Assembly (NCBI GenBank): GCA_050953425.1
Contig: JBMNMQ010000003.1
Location: 496,001 to 560,000 of the forward strand
From: RUG100 sp050953425
Lineage (GTDB): Bacteria; Bacillota; Clostridia; Peptostreptococcales; Anaerovoracaceae
Direction of reading: 5' to 3'
DNA: 64,000 nt
Shown here: piece after piece, positions 23,371 to 32,216 of the stretch
Position numbering within the stretch: position 1 is the stretch's first letter
How the letters are laid out: the number at the start of each line of letters is the position of its first letter
Notes under the pieces: model-generated
Databases searched by the model: none
Told to the model about the DNA's origin: nothing
Seen by the model: only the letters and a program-made list of their open reading frames with translations
Program-made: the position numbers and the translations under genes

Positions 23371-25251
23371 ATGTTTGACATCGAGGAAAATTTAAAACAG
23401 CTCCCGGATTCCCCGGGAGTTTATATTCATAAGGACAAACTGGGGCACGTCATCTACGTCGGCAAGGCGATTTCGCTGCGGCGGCGCGTGCGTCAGTACT
23501 TTCAGTCGTCGAAGACGATGGATGCCAAGGTGCGTGCGATGGTCGGGCACATCGCTGAGTTCGAGTACATCACCTGCGGCAGTGAGATGGAAGCGTTCAT
23601 TCTCGAGTGCAATCTGATTAAAAAGTACCGCCCCAAGTACAACATCCTGCTCCGCGACGACAAGACCTACCCCTATATCAAGATCACTACGGCCAGCGAG
23701 ACCTGGCCGCGGATTCTCAAGACGCGCCGCATCGAGCACGACGGGGACCAGTACTTCGGACCCTTTTCCGACGTCGGCGCGGTCAATCAGATGATCGATC
23801 TGCTGAACAATATCTATCATCTCAAGCGCTGCCCGGCGGATAAATTTCCGCCCGGCTTTCGCCCCTGTCTCAATTATCATATCGGCCAGTGCGACGGCAT
23901 CTGCCGCGGCCGCACCGACCGCGAAGCGTACCTGGCGCGGGTGGCTTCGGCGGCCGATTACCTGAAGGGACGAAGCCGCCGGATCACCGATTACCTGCGC
24001 GGCCGGATGCAGCAGGCCAGCGATGAGATGCGCTACGAAGCGGCCGCGGTTTACCGCGATTATCTGCGCGCGGCCGAATCGCTGGCGGAGAAGCAGCGCG
24101 TCGTGCTCAAGCACAGCCAGGACATCGACGTCGTGCTCTCGGCGGGCAGCGGCTACGTGGTGCAGTTTTTTGTCCGCGAGGGCAAGCTGGTGGGCCGCGA
24201 GAGCTACGCGATGGAGCGCGGCGAGGGAGACAGCGGCGACGATCTGGTGGCGGCGTTCCTGAAGCTGCACTACGGCGGCCAGACCGGCGGACCGAGTGAA
24301 ATTCTCGTGCAGCGGGAACCGGCGGAAGGCGCGATGACGGCCGAATACCTCTCCTCGCTGTGGGGACGCCGGGTGAAGATTCATGCGCCGCAGAAGGGGG
24401 AGAAAAAAGCTCTGCTCGACCTCGCCTGCCACGATGTCGCGGAGATGACCAAGACGATCGAGAGCCGGGCGGCCAGCCGCCGCGAGCGTGAAGAAAAACT
24501 GGGCCGGCAGCTGCACGATGTGCTCGCGCTGCTGCAGCCGCAGGAGGAATATCGCGGGCAGCGCTACCGCGTCGAGGCCTATGACATTTCCAACACCAAC
24601 GGCGTCGATACTGTCGGCGGCATGGTGGTCTTTTCCGGCACGCGGCCCGACCGCAAGTCCTACCGCCGCTTTCGTGTCCGCACCGTGGACGGCCCGGACG
24701 ATTACGCCAGCATGCAGGAAGTGCTCTACCGCCGCTTTCGCCGCGCCGAGGCGGGCGATCCCGGCTTTGCCGTGCTACCGGATCTGATCCTTATCGACGG
24801 CGGCCGCGGGCATGTGGCCGCGGCCCTGCAGGTCACCGCGGCCATGCACCTGACGATCCCGGTGTTCGGCATGGCCAAGGACGACCGGCATCGCACCCGC
24901 GCGCTGGTCTGGCAGAAGGACGGCGTCTTTGCCGAAGAACCGCTGCGCAGTCACTCGCTCCTCTTCGGCTATGTGGGCACAATCCAGGAGGAAGCGCACC
25001 GCTTTGCCATCGATTACCACCGGCGTCTGCGTGACCGCGGCAGCCTGCATTCGGTGCTCGACGAGATCCCCGGCATCGGTCCGGTCAAGCGCAACGCGCT
25101 GCTGGCCGCTTTCGGCAGCGTCGACCGCATTCGCCGCGCCGAGCCGGCGGAACTGCAGCAGGTGGACGGCATTACCGCTGCCCTGGCGGAGCGGATCGCC
25201 GCCTACTTTCACCGCCATCCCGGCAGCGGCGTCGAGGACGGGGCGGAGTGA
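23371..25251 (+). CDS. uvrC: Excinuclease ABC subunit C
   Basis: This ~626-residue nucleotide excision repair nuclease makes both incisions after UvrB loading. In order: N-terminal GIY-YIG nuclease (PGVYIHKDKLGHVIYVGKA), a Cys-containing linker (CLNYHIGQCDGIC), a UVR domain (MQQASDEMRYEAAAVYRDYL), the RNase H-like C-terminal nuclease (YDISNTNGVDTVGGMVVFSG; DLILIDGGRGH) and a C-terminal helix-hairpin-helix (DEIPGIGPVKRNALLAAFGS). The start is taken as ATG 23371 (MFDIEENLKQLPDSPG), the family's usual beginning; a TTG at 23347 would add eight residues. No terminator follows before the repeat region. Confidence 0.95.
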   Translation: MFDIEENLKQLPDSPGVYIHKDKLGHVIYVGKAISLRRRVRQYFQSSKTMDAKVRAMVGHIAEFEYITCGSEMEAFILECNLIKKYRPKYNILLRDDKTYPYIKITTASETWPRILKTRRIEHDGDQYFGPFSDVGAVNQMIDLLNNIYHLKRCPADKFPPGFRPCLNYHIGQCDGICRGRTDREAYLARVASAADYLKGRSRRITDYLRGRMQQASDEMRYEAAAVYRDYLRAAESLAEKQRVVLKHSQDIDVVLSAGSGYVVQFFVREGKLVGRESYAMERGEGDSGDDLVAAFLKLHYGGQTGGPSEILVQREPAEGAMTAEYLSSLWGRRVKIHAPQKGEKKALLDLACHDVAEMTKTIESRAASRREREEKLGRQLHDVLALLQPQEEYRGQRYRVEAYDISNTNGVDTVGGMVVFSGTRPDRKSYRRFRVRTVDGPDDYASMQEVLYRRFRRAEAGDPGFAVLPDLILIDGGRGHVAAALQVTAAMHLTIPVFGMAKDDRHRTRALVWQKDGVFAEEPLRSHSLLFGYVGTIQEEAHRFAIDYHRRLRDRGSLHSVLDEIPGIGPVKRNALLAAFGSVDRIRRAEPAELQQVDGITAALAERIAAYFHRHPGSGVEDGAE

Positions 25252-25328
25252 GCGGAGCCGCAGTCGGCCGCTTGCGGATGCAGCGGAGAAGCCGTGCGGA
25301 CGACGCACGGAATCGCGGCGGCGGCCGG

Positions 25329-25460
25329 AATCCTCGCGGACAGGCCGGCGGACAGGCCGGCGAACGGAATCCTCGCGGGCAGGCCGGCAGGCACCCGGCG
25401 GACAGGCCGGCAGGCACCCGGCGAACAGGTCGACGAATACCCGGCGGACAGGCCGCAGAA
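25329..25460. repeat. Complex 11/12-bp tandem repeat
   Basis: GGACAGGCCGGC and AGGCACCCGGC alternate irregularly with two copies of a GAATCCTCGC element, giving partial 23-bp and 50-bp periods. It fills the space between uvrC and the DUF1292 pair. Confidence 0.7.
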
Positions 25461-25527
25461 TATCCGTTGCCATTCCCGCAGGCAGATGATATAGTAGAAA
25501 GATGCAGAGAGCATCCGGAGGAAAGCC

Positions 25528-25857
25528 ATGGCGAAAAAGAAAAAGAACAACCGCAGTCAGAGACGCAGCCAGCAGCAGGCGAAGAAAGAAGCCGAACAGG
25601 TTGTGACCCTCGAGTTTGATGACGGCAAAGAAATGGAATGCAAAATCGAAGGCGTCTTTGACGTCGAAGGCGAGGACTACATCGCCCTCGTGCCCAACGA
25701 TCATTCGGGGGATGTTTATATCTACCGCTACATCGAGAAAGCCGACGGCGATTACTATTTCGAAGATGAGAGCAGCGCCGACAAATTTCGCCGGGCGGTT
25801 CTCGAGTATGAGTCACTGAAGGGACATAAGCGCCCGCAGCAGGAGGTACCGCAATGA
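25528..25857 (+). CDS. DUF1292 protein (YrzB-like), copy 1
   Basis: The 109-residue acidic protein has a Lys/Gln-rich N-terminal extension (about 25 residues) and a DUF1292 core: VVTLEFDDGKEMECKIEGVF, then EDYIALVPNDHSGDVYIYRY. The family is common in Firmicutes and of unknown role. AGGAAAG precedes the ATG. Its stop overlaps the next start in ATGA, so the pair is translationally coupled. Confidence 0.88.
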   Translation: MAKKKKNNRSQRRSQQQAKKEAEQVVTLEFDDGKEMECKIEGVFDVEGEDYIALVPNDHSGDVYIYRYIEKADGDYYFEDESSADKFRRAVLEYESLKGHKRPQQEVPQ

Positions 25858-26174
25858 CGGAAAACAAAGGCCGTGAAAACCCGGCACCGCAGGGAGAGCG
25901 AGACGAAGAAGACGATCTCTATGTGACGCTGGAGTTCGAAAACGAAGACGGCTCTCTGGAGCAGATCGAGTACACCGTCGACAACATCATCGATGCCGGA
26001 GAACGCGAGTATGTCGTTCTGCTGCCCGTCGAGCAGCCGGATTCGATCGAAGTCTACCGCTATCGGGAAGGCGAAGAGGATGCGGAGATCACCGAGATCG
26101 AGGATGAAAAGGAATTTTCCGCAGTGATCGCCAGACTGCGCGAACTGGGCTATCGCATCGAACTGGAAAACTGA
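25854..26174 (+). CDS. DUF1292 protein (YrzB-like), copy 2
   Basis: A 106-residue paralogue of the preceding gene: DLYVTLEFENEDGSLEQIEY, then EREYVVLLPVEQPDSIEVYR. It is strongly acidic. The ATG at 25854 overlaps the previous stop by four bases. In many Firmicutes one DUF1292 gene sits with yrrK and yrzL; here neither neighbour is present. The function is unknown. Confidence 0.87.
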   Translation: MTENKGRENPAPQGERDEEDDLYVTLEFENEDGSLEQIEYTVDNIIDAGEREYVVLLPVEQPDSIEVYRYREGEEDAEITEIEDEKEFSAVIARLRELGYRIELEN

Positions 26175-26241
26175 GGCCGGAACATTGAGGCCGGAACACT
26201 GAGACCGGAGATCGAGACTGAACAGCGAGGCTGAAAACTGC
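26175..26241. repeat. 13/14-bp degenerate tandem repeat, five copies
   Basis: GGCCGGAACATTGA, GGCCGGAACACTGA, GACCGGAGATCGA, GACTGAACAGCGA and GGCTGAAAACTGC follow directly after the DUF1292 stop codon and precede the FAD-protein gene. Confidence 0.65.
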
Positions 26242-26297
26242 AGCGGCGCACTTTGCTGCCGTCGGCGGGGAATGCCTTCGCCGGAAAGGAACCGCAG

Positions 26298-27677
26298 ATG
26301 AAAGAATATGATATCGTGATCGTCGGAGCAGGCGCTGCCGGCGTCTTTCTGTCTTATGAACTAACCCGGCTGCCAAACCGCGCCCGGGTGCTGATGATCG
26401 AGCGGGGCTGCGCCCTCGCCGACCGGCACTGTCCGATCAGCGCCGGCAAGGTGGACCACTGCATCAAGTGTTCGCCCTGCCATATCATGAACGGCTACGG
26501 CGGAGCCGGCACGCTTTCGGACGGCAAGTACAACATCACCACCGAATTCGGCGGTGAACTGCACCAGTACGTCGGCCGCGAAAAGGCGATGGAGCTGATG
26601 CGCTACGTCGATGACGTGCTCTGCGAAAACGGCGGCGCTTCGGCGCGGCTCTACTCGACGGCCAGTTCGGAGCTGCGCACCACGGCGCTGCAGAATGACC
26701 TGCATCTGCTCGAGGCGCAGGTCCGGCATCTGGGCACCGACCGCAACCGGAAAATACTCGCCCGCATCTACGAGCAGACCAAAGATCACATCGAACATCG
26801 CTTCCATACGGCCGTCACCGACGTCGAGCGGCGCGACGACGGCTTTCTCGTCCGCACCGATGACGGCGAGACCGTTTCCTGCCGCGATCTGGTGCTGGCC
26901 ACGGGGCGTTCCGGCTCGAAATGGATCGCCGACATCTGCCGCCGCCTCGGCATTCAGCAGAAGAGCAACCGCGTCGACATCGGTGTGCGGGTGGAACTGC
27001 CGGCGGAAATCTTCCGTCATATCACCGACGATGTCTATGAGAGCAAAATCGTCTACAAAACGGATCAGTACAACGACATGGTGCGCACATTCTGCATGAA
27101 TCCGTACGGTGAGGTGGTGGCCGAGAATACCAACGGCATCGTCACCGTCAACGGGCACAGCTATGACGACCCGGCGCTGCACACCGAGAACACCAATTTC
27201 GCCCTGCTGGTTTCCAACCGCTTTACCGAACCCTTTGAGAACAGCAATGAATACGGCGAGTCGATCGCCCGCCTTTCCAATATGCTCGGCGGCGGGGTGC
27301 TGCTGCAGCGCTTCGGCGATCTGGTCAAGGGCCGCCGCAGCAGTGAACACCGCATGGAAAAGTGCTTTACCCGGCCGACGCTGAAGGCGACGCCCGGCGA
27401 TCTCTCGCTGGTCATGCCCAAGCGGCAGCTCGACGGCATCATCGAGATGATCTATCAGCTCGACAAGATCGCGCCCGGCACGGCCAACGAGGATACGCTG
27501 CTCTACGGCGTGGAGGTGAAGTTCTATAATTCCCGCGTCACGGTGGATGAACACCTGGAGACATCTGTGCGGGGCATGTATGCGCTCGGCGACGGTGCCG
27601 GCATCACCCATTCGCTGTCGCAGGCCAGTGCCTGCGGCGTCTATGTCGGCCGCATTCTGGCGGACAAATACCGCTGA
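26298..27677 (+). CDS. FAD-dependent NAD(P)-binding oxidoreductase, uncharacterised
   Basis: The 459-residue protein starts with a GxGxxG dinucleotide fold (EYDIVIVGAGAAGVFLSYEL) and contains HCIKCSPCHIMNGYGGAGTL, DLVLATGRSGSKWI and the terminal FAD motif VRGMYALGDGAGITHSLSQA. This is the layout of the large group of FAD proteins annotated as uncharacterised FAD-dependent dehydrogenases in Firmicutes. The two Cys of CIKCSPC might be redox-active, but the partner and substrate are unknown. The start at 26298 has GGAAAGGAAC upstream; the open frame extends 15 codons further. Transcription may read through from the DUF1292 genes. Confidence 0.82.
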   Translation: MKEYDIVIVGAGAAGVFLSYELTRLPNRARVLMIERGCALADRHCPISAGKVDHCIKCSPCHIMNGYGGAGTLSDGKYNITTEFGGELHQYVGREKAMELMRYVDDVLCENGGASARLYSTASSELRTTALQNDLHLLEAQVRHLGTDRNRKILARIYEQTKDHIEHRFHTAVTDVERRDDGFLVRTDDGETVSCRDLVLATGRSGSKWIADICRRLGIQQKSNRVDIGVRVELPAEIFRHITDDVYESKIVYKTDQYNDMVRTFCMNPYGEVVAENTNGIVTVNGHSYDDPALHTENTNFALLVSNRFTEPFENSNEYGESIARLSNMLGGGVLLQRFGDLVKGRRSSEHRMEKCFTRPTLKATPGDLSLVMPKRQLDGIIEMIYQLDKIAPGTANEDTLLYGVEVKFYNSRVTVDEHLETSVRGMYALGDGAGITHSLSQASACGVYVGRILADKYR

Positions 27678-27943
27678 CAGTGCCGGGCGGCGCCGTCCTG
27701 CCCCGATCGGTACTGCCGGCGGGAAGCGGCTTTCTTGTTATTTTCTTAATACGACGCAGCGAAAACAATTCATTGTCAAAGCGTTTCTGCCCAATCCGAA
27801 GAATAAGGAACACGGGAAATTCAACTGCATTTTCCACTGATTCATGCGGTATGCGCAGGGCGCCCGCTGCGGGCGCTTTACCGGCACAGAAATCGGCATA
27901 AAAACGCGATAGTATGCTGCCCGGCGGCACAGGACAGGAAATT
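27678..27943. other. Intergenic region with one weak terminator-like hairpin
   Basis: GCGCCCG (27860-27866), CTG, CGGGCGC (27870-27876), TTT could end the FAD-protein transcript. The stretch 27720-27840 is relatively AT-rich and contains no gene I can support. Confidence 0.4.
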
Positions 27944-27989
27944 AAAAAACCGTTGGATTTTCAACGCTTTCCAGCATTTCCAACGGTTT
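27944..27989 (-). terminator. Rho-independent terminator of tRNA-Leu
   Basis: Read on the minus strand, AAACCGTTGGA pairs with TCCAACGGTTT (plus positions 27979-27989 and 27947-27957), followed by TTTAAT. It lies about 12 bp after the tRNA 3' end. Confidence 0.85.
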
Positions 27990-28001
27990 CACGGTTTTCA
28001 A

Positions 28002-28088
28002 TGGTGCGGATAAAGAGATTCGAACTCCCATGAATTTTACTTCACACGGACCTGAACCGTGCGCGTCTGCCAATTCCGCCATATCCGC
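28002..28088 (-). tRNA. tRNA-Leu (anticodon CAG)
   Basis: Read on the minus strand, the acceptor arms are GCGGATA and TATCCGC; the D arm is GGCGGAATTGGCAGACGC; the anticodon arm is CACGG-TTCAGGT-CCGTG with CAG; a long class II variable arm (TGAAGTAAAATTCA) follows, then the T arm with GTTCGAATC and an encoded CCA end. The long variable arm together with CAG fixes leucine. It has its own promoter and terminator and is a single-gene unit. Confidence 0.96.
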
Positions 28089-28117
28089 ACAAAGATCACT
28101 GAATTAACAGCAAGAAC

Positions 28118-28146
28118 ATCATAAGATAAATCTTCACTTTTGTCAA
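28118..28146 (-). promoter_or_regulatory. Promoter of tRNA-Leu
   Basis: On the minus strand a perfect TTGACA (28146-28141), 17 bp, TATGAT (28123-28118), ending about 30 bp before the tRNA. The same -35 bases on the plus strand (TTGTCA, 28140-28145) could serve the divergent lysozyme gene. Confidence 0.88.
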
Positions 28147-28173
28147 TAAGAGATTTGTGATAAAATTTGGAAC

Positions 28174-29160
28174 ATGAAAAGGACTAGACGGCAGCACAGC
28201 GGAACGAAAAGACCATCCGCACACCGGTCGGGATCGTCCGGCAGCAGACGGCGTTCGGCGGGGAGCGGAACGCATCCGCCGGCGGGCGGCAGGTCTTCTT
28301 CGCCGGGCAAGGCACATTCCCTGAAGGGAACGGAGCGGTCGACCGCACGGAAAAAAACGCGTTCCTCCGGCCGCGGACGTACCGTTTCCCGCCGCAGACG
28401 CCGCGGCGGCTTCTGGCATCGTTTTTCGCGCGGCAGGCGGATCGGCCTGCTGGTGCTGGCTGCGGCGATCGTCGTCGCCGCGGCCTGGGGCGGCACGGCC
28501 ATCCATGACTACCGCTCCATCCACGTCTCGACGACCGGGCACTATCCGATCAAGGGCGTCGACGTCTCGGCCTACCAGGGCAGTATCGACTGGGATACCC
28601 TGGCCGGGCAGGACATCGCCTTTGCTTTCATCAAGGCCACCGAGGGCAGCGATCACACCGACGCCAAATTTGCGGTCAACTGGAAGAACGCGGCGAAAGC
28701 CGACCTGCGCATCGGCGCCTACCATTTTCTCAGTTATGATTCCTCGGGCAGCGCGCAGGCGCGGCATTTTATTGATACGGTGAAGAAAAAACGATACATG
28801 CTGCCGCCGGTGATCGACGTGGAATTCTACGGGCAGTACGAGACCGTGCATCCCTCGGCGAGCACGATGATGAAGGTACTGACGCCGCTCAGCGACGCGC
28901 TGGAGAAGGAATACGGCGTGAAGCCGATTCTCTATACCACGCCGTACATCTATGAGAACTATCTTGCCGGACGCGTCGGCAACGATATCTGGATTTCCGA
29001 TCCGGAGCTGACGCAGCCGCTCAGCGACGGTACGCGCTGGACATTCTGCCAGTATTCGTTTTACGGAACTAAAAAGGGCTATGAGGGCGGCTCGGAAAGT
29101 CATATCGATCTCGACGTCTTTGACGGAGACCGCGGCGATTTTTTCCGCTACTGCCGCTGA
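28174..29160 (+). CDS. Membrane-anchored GH25 lysozyme (muramidase)
   Basis: The 328-residue type II membrane protein has an unusually long basic, Ser/Arg-rich cytoplasmic N-terminus (~88 residues), one membrane helix (IGLLVLAAAIVVAAAWGG) and an extracellular GH25 domain: KGVDVSAYQGSIDWDTLAGQ, AFIKATEGSDHTD, YHFLSYD, the catalytic DxE in PPVIDVEFYGQ, and the C-terminal IDLDVFDGD. GH25 enzymes cut the beta-1,4 bond between N-acetylmuramic acid and N-acetylglucosamine. The ATG lacks a clear Shine-Dalgarno site. It is divergent from tRNA-Leu. A role in growth-related wall turnover is likely, as there is no phage context. Confidence 0.9.
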   Translation: MKRTRRQHSGTKRPSAHRSGSSGSRRRSAGSGTHPPAGGRSSSPGKAHSLKGTERSTARKKTRSSGRGRTVSRRRRRGGFWHRFSRGRRIGLLVLAAAIVVAAAWGGTAIHDYRSIHVSTTGHYPIKGVDVSAYQGSIDWDTLAGQDIAFAFIKATEGSDHTDAKFAVNWKNAAKADLRIGAYHFLSYDSSGSAQARHFIDTVKKKRYMLPPVIDVEFYGQYETVHPSASTMMKVLTPLSDALEKEYGVKPILYTTPYIYENYLAGRVGNDIWISDPELTQPLSDGTRWTFCQYSFYGTKKGYEGGSESHIDLDVFDGDRGDFFRYCR

Positions 29161-29280
29161 AATCCGGCTTTTGTGATTATCCGTTAAAGAAAGACTCCAT
29201 TCGCTCATTACCTGTCGTTCACGGAATCACCATATTCGGTTTCTATAATTACCCCCGTTATGATGAGCAAGGGGGAATTT

Positions 29281-30186
29281 ATGAAACGATCTATACTGGC
29301 TGTCATCCTGTCACTGCTGCTGGCGGCGGCACTGCCGCTGACGGCGTTCGCGGAAGATGCACCTGATGGCAATGGTGTGACGGACGGCGCGGCGGGCGGC
29401 ACCGACGACAGCGCCGCAGCAGCGCAGACCATCGGGACCGATCAGACTGCGGCGGGCAGCGGCGATGCTGCGGGAAACGCCGAAGGAGAAACGGTTTCGA
29501 CGCAGAAGACGATTACAAGGACGATCACCATCAAAGAAAATTACAGACTGCAGATCAAGGTCAAGGCCAAGGCAACCGGCCGCGGCACCATTAAGGTAAA
29601 ATGGACCAGGATCAAGGGCTCGAAGGGATATCGCGTTTACCGCGCCAGTTCGTCCAACGGCAGGTATCGGAGGGTGTTCAAAACGCGGAGAGCGGGACGA
29701 CGCACCTGGACGGACAAGAGCCGCAAGCTGAAGCGCAACAGAACGTATTACTACAAGGTCAAGCCGAACAGAGCGGCTTCCCTGAAACGCACCCGTACCA
29801 AGAAGGTGAAGGTTTCGGTGGATGCGGCAGCGGCGAGTACGGCCAGCGTGAAGAAGACGGTCACTGCCGCAGCAAAACCCGTTTCGACAAAGGGCAGAGC
29901 CCGCAACCGGATTTCCGCCCGGCGTTCCTTCAAAGTACGGGCAACCGCTTATTCGGGCGGCGGTCTCTGCGCTAATGGCAAGCGCTGCAAGGTGGGCCGC
30001 ATCGCCGTGGATCCGCGCGTGATTCCGCTCGGTACCTGGGTCTATGTGGACGGTTACGGGCTGGCGCAGGCCTGCGATACCGGCGGTGCCATCAAGGGCA
30101 GACGCATCGATCTGTATTTCAACGGCGGTGAGAGACACTGCAACCGATACGGTGTCCGCAGAGTGAAGATCTTCATTCTGAGATGA
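29281..30186 (+). CDS. Secreted 3D-domain protein with fibronectin-III-like module
   Basis: About 301 residues. Signal peptide (MKRSILAVILSLLLAAALPL, cleavage after AFA), an acidic Ala/Thr-rich linker, a strongly basic fibronectin-type-III-like module (about residues 95-180: IKVKWTRIKGSKGYRVYRAS) and a C-terminal 3D domain with the conserved aspartates: RATAYSGGG, AVDPRVIPLGTWVYVDGYG, ACDTGGAIKGRRIDLYF. 3D domains occur in YocH/Sps-type muralytic enzymes related to lytic transglycosylase MltA, so this is probably a cell-wall hydrolase. The start at 29281 has an AGGGGGAA site. It shares the cell-wall theme with the GH25 gene upstream but has its own -10 candidate. Confidence 0.88.
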   Translation: MKRSILAVILSLLLAAALPLTAFAEDAPDGNGVTDGAAGGTDDSAAAAQTIGTDQTAAGSGDAAGNAEGETVSTQKTITRTITIKENYRLQIKVKAKATGRGTIKVKWTRIKGSKGYRVYRASSSNGRYRRVFKTRRAGRRTWTDKSRKLKRNRTYYYKVKPNRAASLKRTRTKKVKVSVDAAAASTASVKKTVTAAAKPVSTKGRARNRISARRSFKVRATAYSGGGLCANGKRCKVGRIAVDPRVIPLGTWVYVDGYGLAQACDTGGAIKGRRIDLYFNGGERHCNRYGVRRVKIFILR

Positions 30187-30317
30187 CCGCCCGCACCGGT
30201 GCGGGACTGCCGGTATGCGTCGGCGGCGCTGCGCGCGCTGCGGCGGCCGGAGCCTGTCGGTCGACGGACTGTACAGATTCGCAGAAAAAATGATACCAGC
30301 CATAGCAAAGACAAATC

Positions 30318-30347
30318 AGTGTCCGGCTCTGCGGCCGGGCACTTTTT
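30318..30347 (+). terminator. Rho-independent terminator after the 3D-domain gene
   Basis: AGTGTCCGGC (30318-30327) pairs with GCCGGGCACT (30334-30343, one G-U pair) around TCTGCG, followed by TTTT. Confidence 0.82.
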
Positions 30348-30414
30348 ATGAGATCGCGGCTCCTCGCGCTGCGGATGCGGACCATCTGCGGCCGGATCAA
30401 TCAGCTGCCGGACT

Positions 30415-30526
30415 GGTCTGCGGCTTGACCGGTCTGCGGCTTGACTGATCTGCGACTTGACCGGTATGCGGCTTGACTGATCTGCGGCTTGACCGGTCTG
30501 CGGCCGGGCTGATCTGCGGCCGAATG
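30415..30526. repeat. 16-bp tandem repeat, seven copies
   Basis: Units alternate between GGTCTGCGGCTTGACC and GATCTGCGGCTTGACT-like forms, giving a 32-bp higher-order period; the last two units are degenerate. It lies between the terminator of the 3D gene and radA. Confidence 0.85.
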
Positions 30527-30677
30527 AGCGGGTCGGCGGCTCCTTATTGCTGCTTTTCCGCAGTTTGTTTTTTCTCGCTTTTTCCGTTTCGTTCTTGTTG
30601 ACAGCGCCGCGGCCGACGTGTAAGATAAAAGAACAAATGTTCGCTTCGGAGAGCGCCGTGCCGGTGCGGAGGCAGTG

Positions 30678-32075
30678 ATGGCAAAAAAGAAAAAGACAGT
30701 TTTTGTCTGTCAGGAATGCGGTTATGAGAGTCCAAAATGGATGGGGCAGTGCATCTGCGGTGCCTGGAACAGCTTTGTCGAGGAAGCGCTGCCGGAGGTG
30801 CCGGCCGATGACAGGCGCCGCCGCAGCGTCGGCACGGACAGCGGGCGCGGACCGCGCTCCCGTCCTCTGCCGGAGATCGAGGTCAGTGCCGCGCGGGAGC
30901 GGCTGGCGACCGGAATCGGTGAACTCGACCGCGTGCTCGGCGGCGGTCTGGTGCAGGGTTCGCTGACGCTGATCTCCGGAGAACCGGGCATCGGCAAATC
31001 GACGCTGATCATGCAGGCGGCGGATCACATCGCTCACCGCAGCGGCAGGGTGCTCTACGTTACCGGCGAGGAGTCCGAGGCCCAGGTACGCCTGCGCGCC
31101 GACCGCATCTGCAGCGATCTCAGCGACCGCTTTTATGTGCTGGCCGAAACCAGCATCGAAAACATCACCGCAGCCTGCGCGGAGCAGCAGCCGGTATTTC
31201 TGATCATTGATTCGATCCAGACCGTCTATACCGCGGATCTCGACTCGGCGCCGGGCAGCGTCTCACAGGTGCGCGCCTGCTGCAATGAACTGATGCGCAT
31301 CGGCAAAGTGCAGGGCATCCCGGTTTTTCTGGTTGCCCACGTCACCAAGAGCGGCGAGCTGGCCGGGCCGAAAACCGTAGAGCACATGGTGGACTGCGTG
31401 CTCCATTTTACCGGAGAACGCAGCCGCGAACTGCGTCTGCTGCGCTCTTTTAAAAACCGCTTTGGCACGACGGCGGAGGTCGGCGCCTTTGAAATGGGTG
31501 CCGGCGGTCTTGTGGAAATCCACGACCTGTCCCGCCGTTTTCTCGAAGATCTCGAAGAGGATACCGAGGGTTCGGTGGTGACGGCCACCTATGAAGGAAC
31601 GCGGCCGCTGCTGATGGAGGTACAGGCGCTGGCGGCGCCGACGAATCTGAACTTCGCCCGCCGCACGGCGATCGGCATCGAGAATTCGCGTCTCAGCATG
31701 ATCGTCGCCGTGCTGGAGCGGCGTGCCGGCATGTCGCTGACCAGCCAGGACATCTATGTCAGCGTGGTCGGCGGACTGCGTCCGCAGGGCACCTCGACGG
31801 ATCTGGCCGTCGCGCTGGCCATTCATTCCAGCTGCAGCGGCCGTCCCTGCGGCAGGGATACGCTGGCACTCGGGGAAATCGGTCTGACCGGCGAACTGAA
31901 GGGCGTGCCCAGTGCTGATAAAATTGTCCGCGAGGCGGCCCGGATGGGCTTTCGCCGAGTGATCCTGCCGCAGTCGCAGGCCTCCCGTCTGCGCGTCAAA
32001 GAAGATATCCGGCTGCAGGGCGTGCGCGAACTCCGCGAGGCCATTGCCGTCGCCGAGCAGGGCCGCACGGATTGA
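30678..32075 (+). CDS. radA: DNA repair protein RadA/Sms
   Basis: The 465-residue protein is a branch-migration helicase for recombination. It has an N-terminal zinc finger (FVCQECGYESPKWMGQCICG), a Walker A motif in the RecA-like ATPase (SGEPGIGKSTLIMQAADH), the RadA-specific KNRFG motif (FKNRFGTTAEVG) and a C-terminal Lon-protease-like domain (DIYVSVVGGLRPQGTSTDLA). The second zinc knuckle reads CIC, one residue shorter than the usual CxxC. The start at 30678 is chosen over the adjacent GTG at 30675; GGAGGCA lies upstream. It is monocistronic between a repeat and a convergent kinase gene. Confidence 0.95.
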   Translation: MAKKKKTVFVCQECGYESPKWMGQCICGAWNSFVEEALPEVPADDRRRRSVGTDSGRGPRSRPLPEIEVSAARERLATGIGELDRVLGGGLVQGSLTLISGEPGIGKSTLIMQAADHIAHRSGRVLYVTGEESEAQVRLRADRICSDLSDRFYVLAETSIENITAACAEQQPVFLIIDSIQTVYTADLDSAPGSVSQVRACCNELMRIGKVQGIPVFLVAHVTKSGELAGPKTVEHMVDCVLHFTGERSRELRLLRSFKNRFGTTAEVGAFEMGAGGLVEIHDLSRRFLEDLEEDTEGSVVTATYEGTRPLLMEVQALAAPTNLNFARRTAIGIENSRLSMIVAVLERRAGMSLTSQDIYVSVVGGLRPQGTSTDLAVALAIHSSCSGRPCGRDTLALGEIGLTGELKGVPSADKIVREAARMGFRRVILPQSQASRLRVKEDIRLQGVRELREAIAVAEQGRTD

Positions 32076-32216
32076 AGGATTCGAAAAAACGCCGGAGGGC
32101 GGGGTGAAAGGAATCAGGCAGCCGCCGGGCGGCACGGATGAAAGGGATCGGAAAAATCGCCGGGGCCGCAGGCGGCCGGGAATGCTTCCGGCAGAGCCGG
32201 CCGCGTGAAAGAGGGA

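Noticed and set aside
22122..23381. Long minus-strand frame opposite the D-Ala-D-Ala carboxypeptidase
   Set aside because: Antisense to a gene with complete SxxK, SxN and KTG motifs; no own signals.
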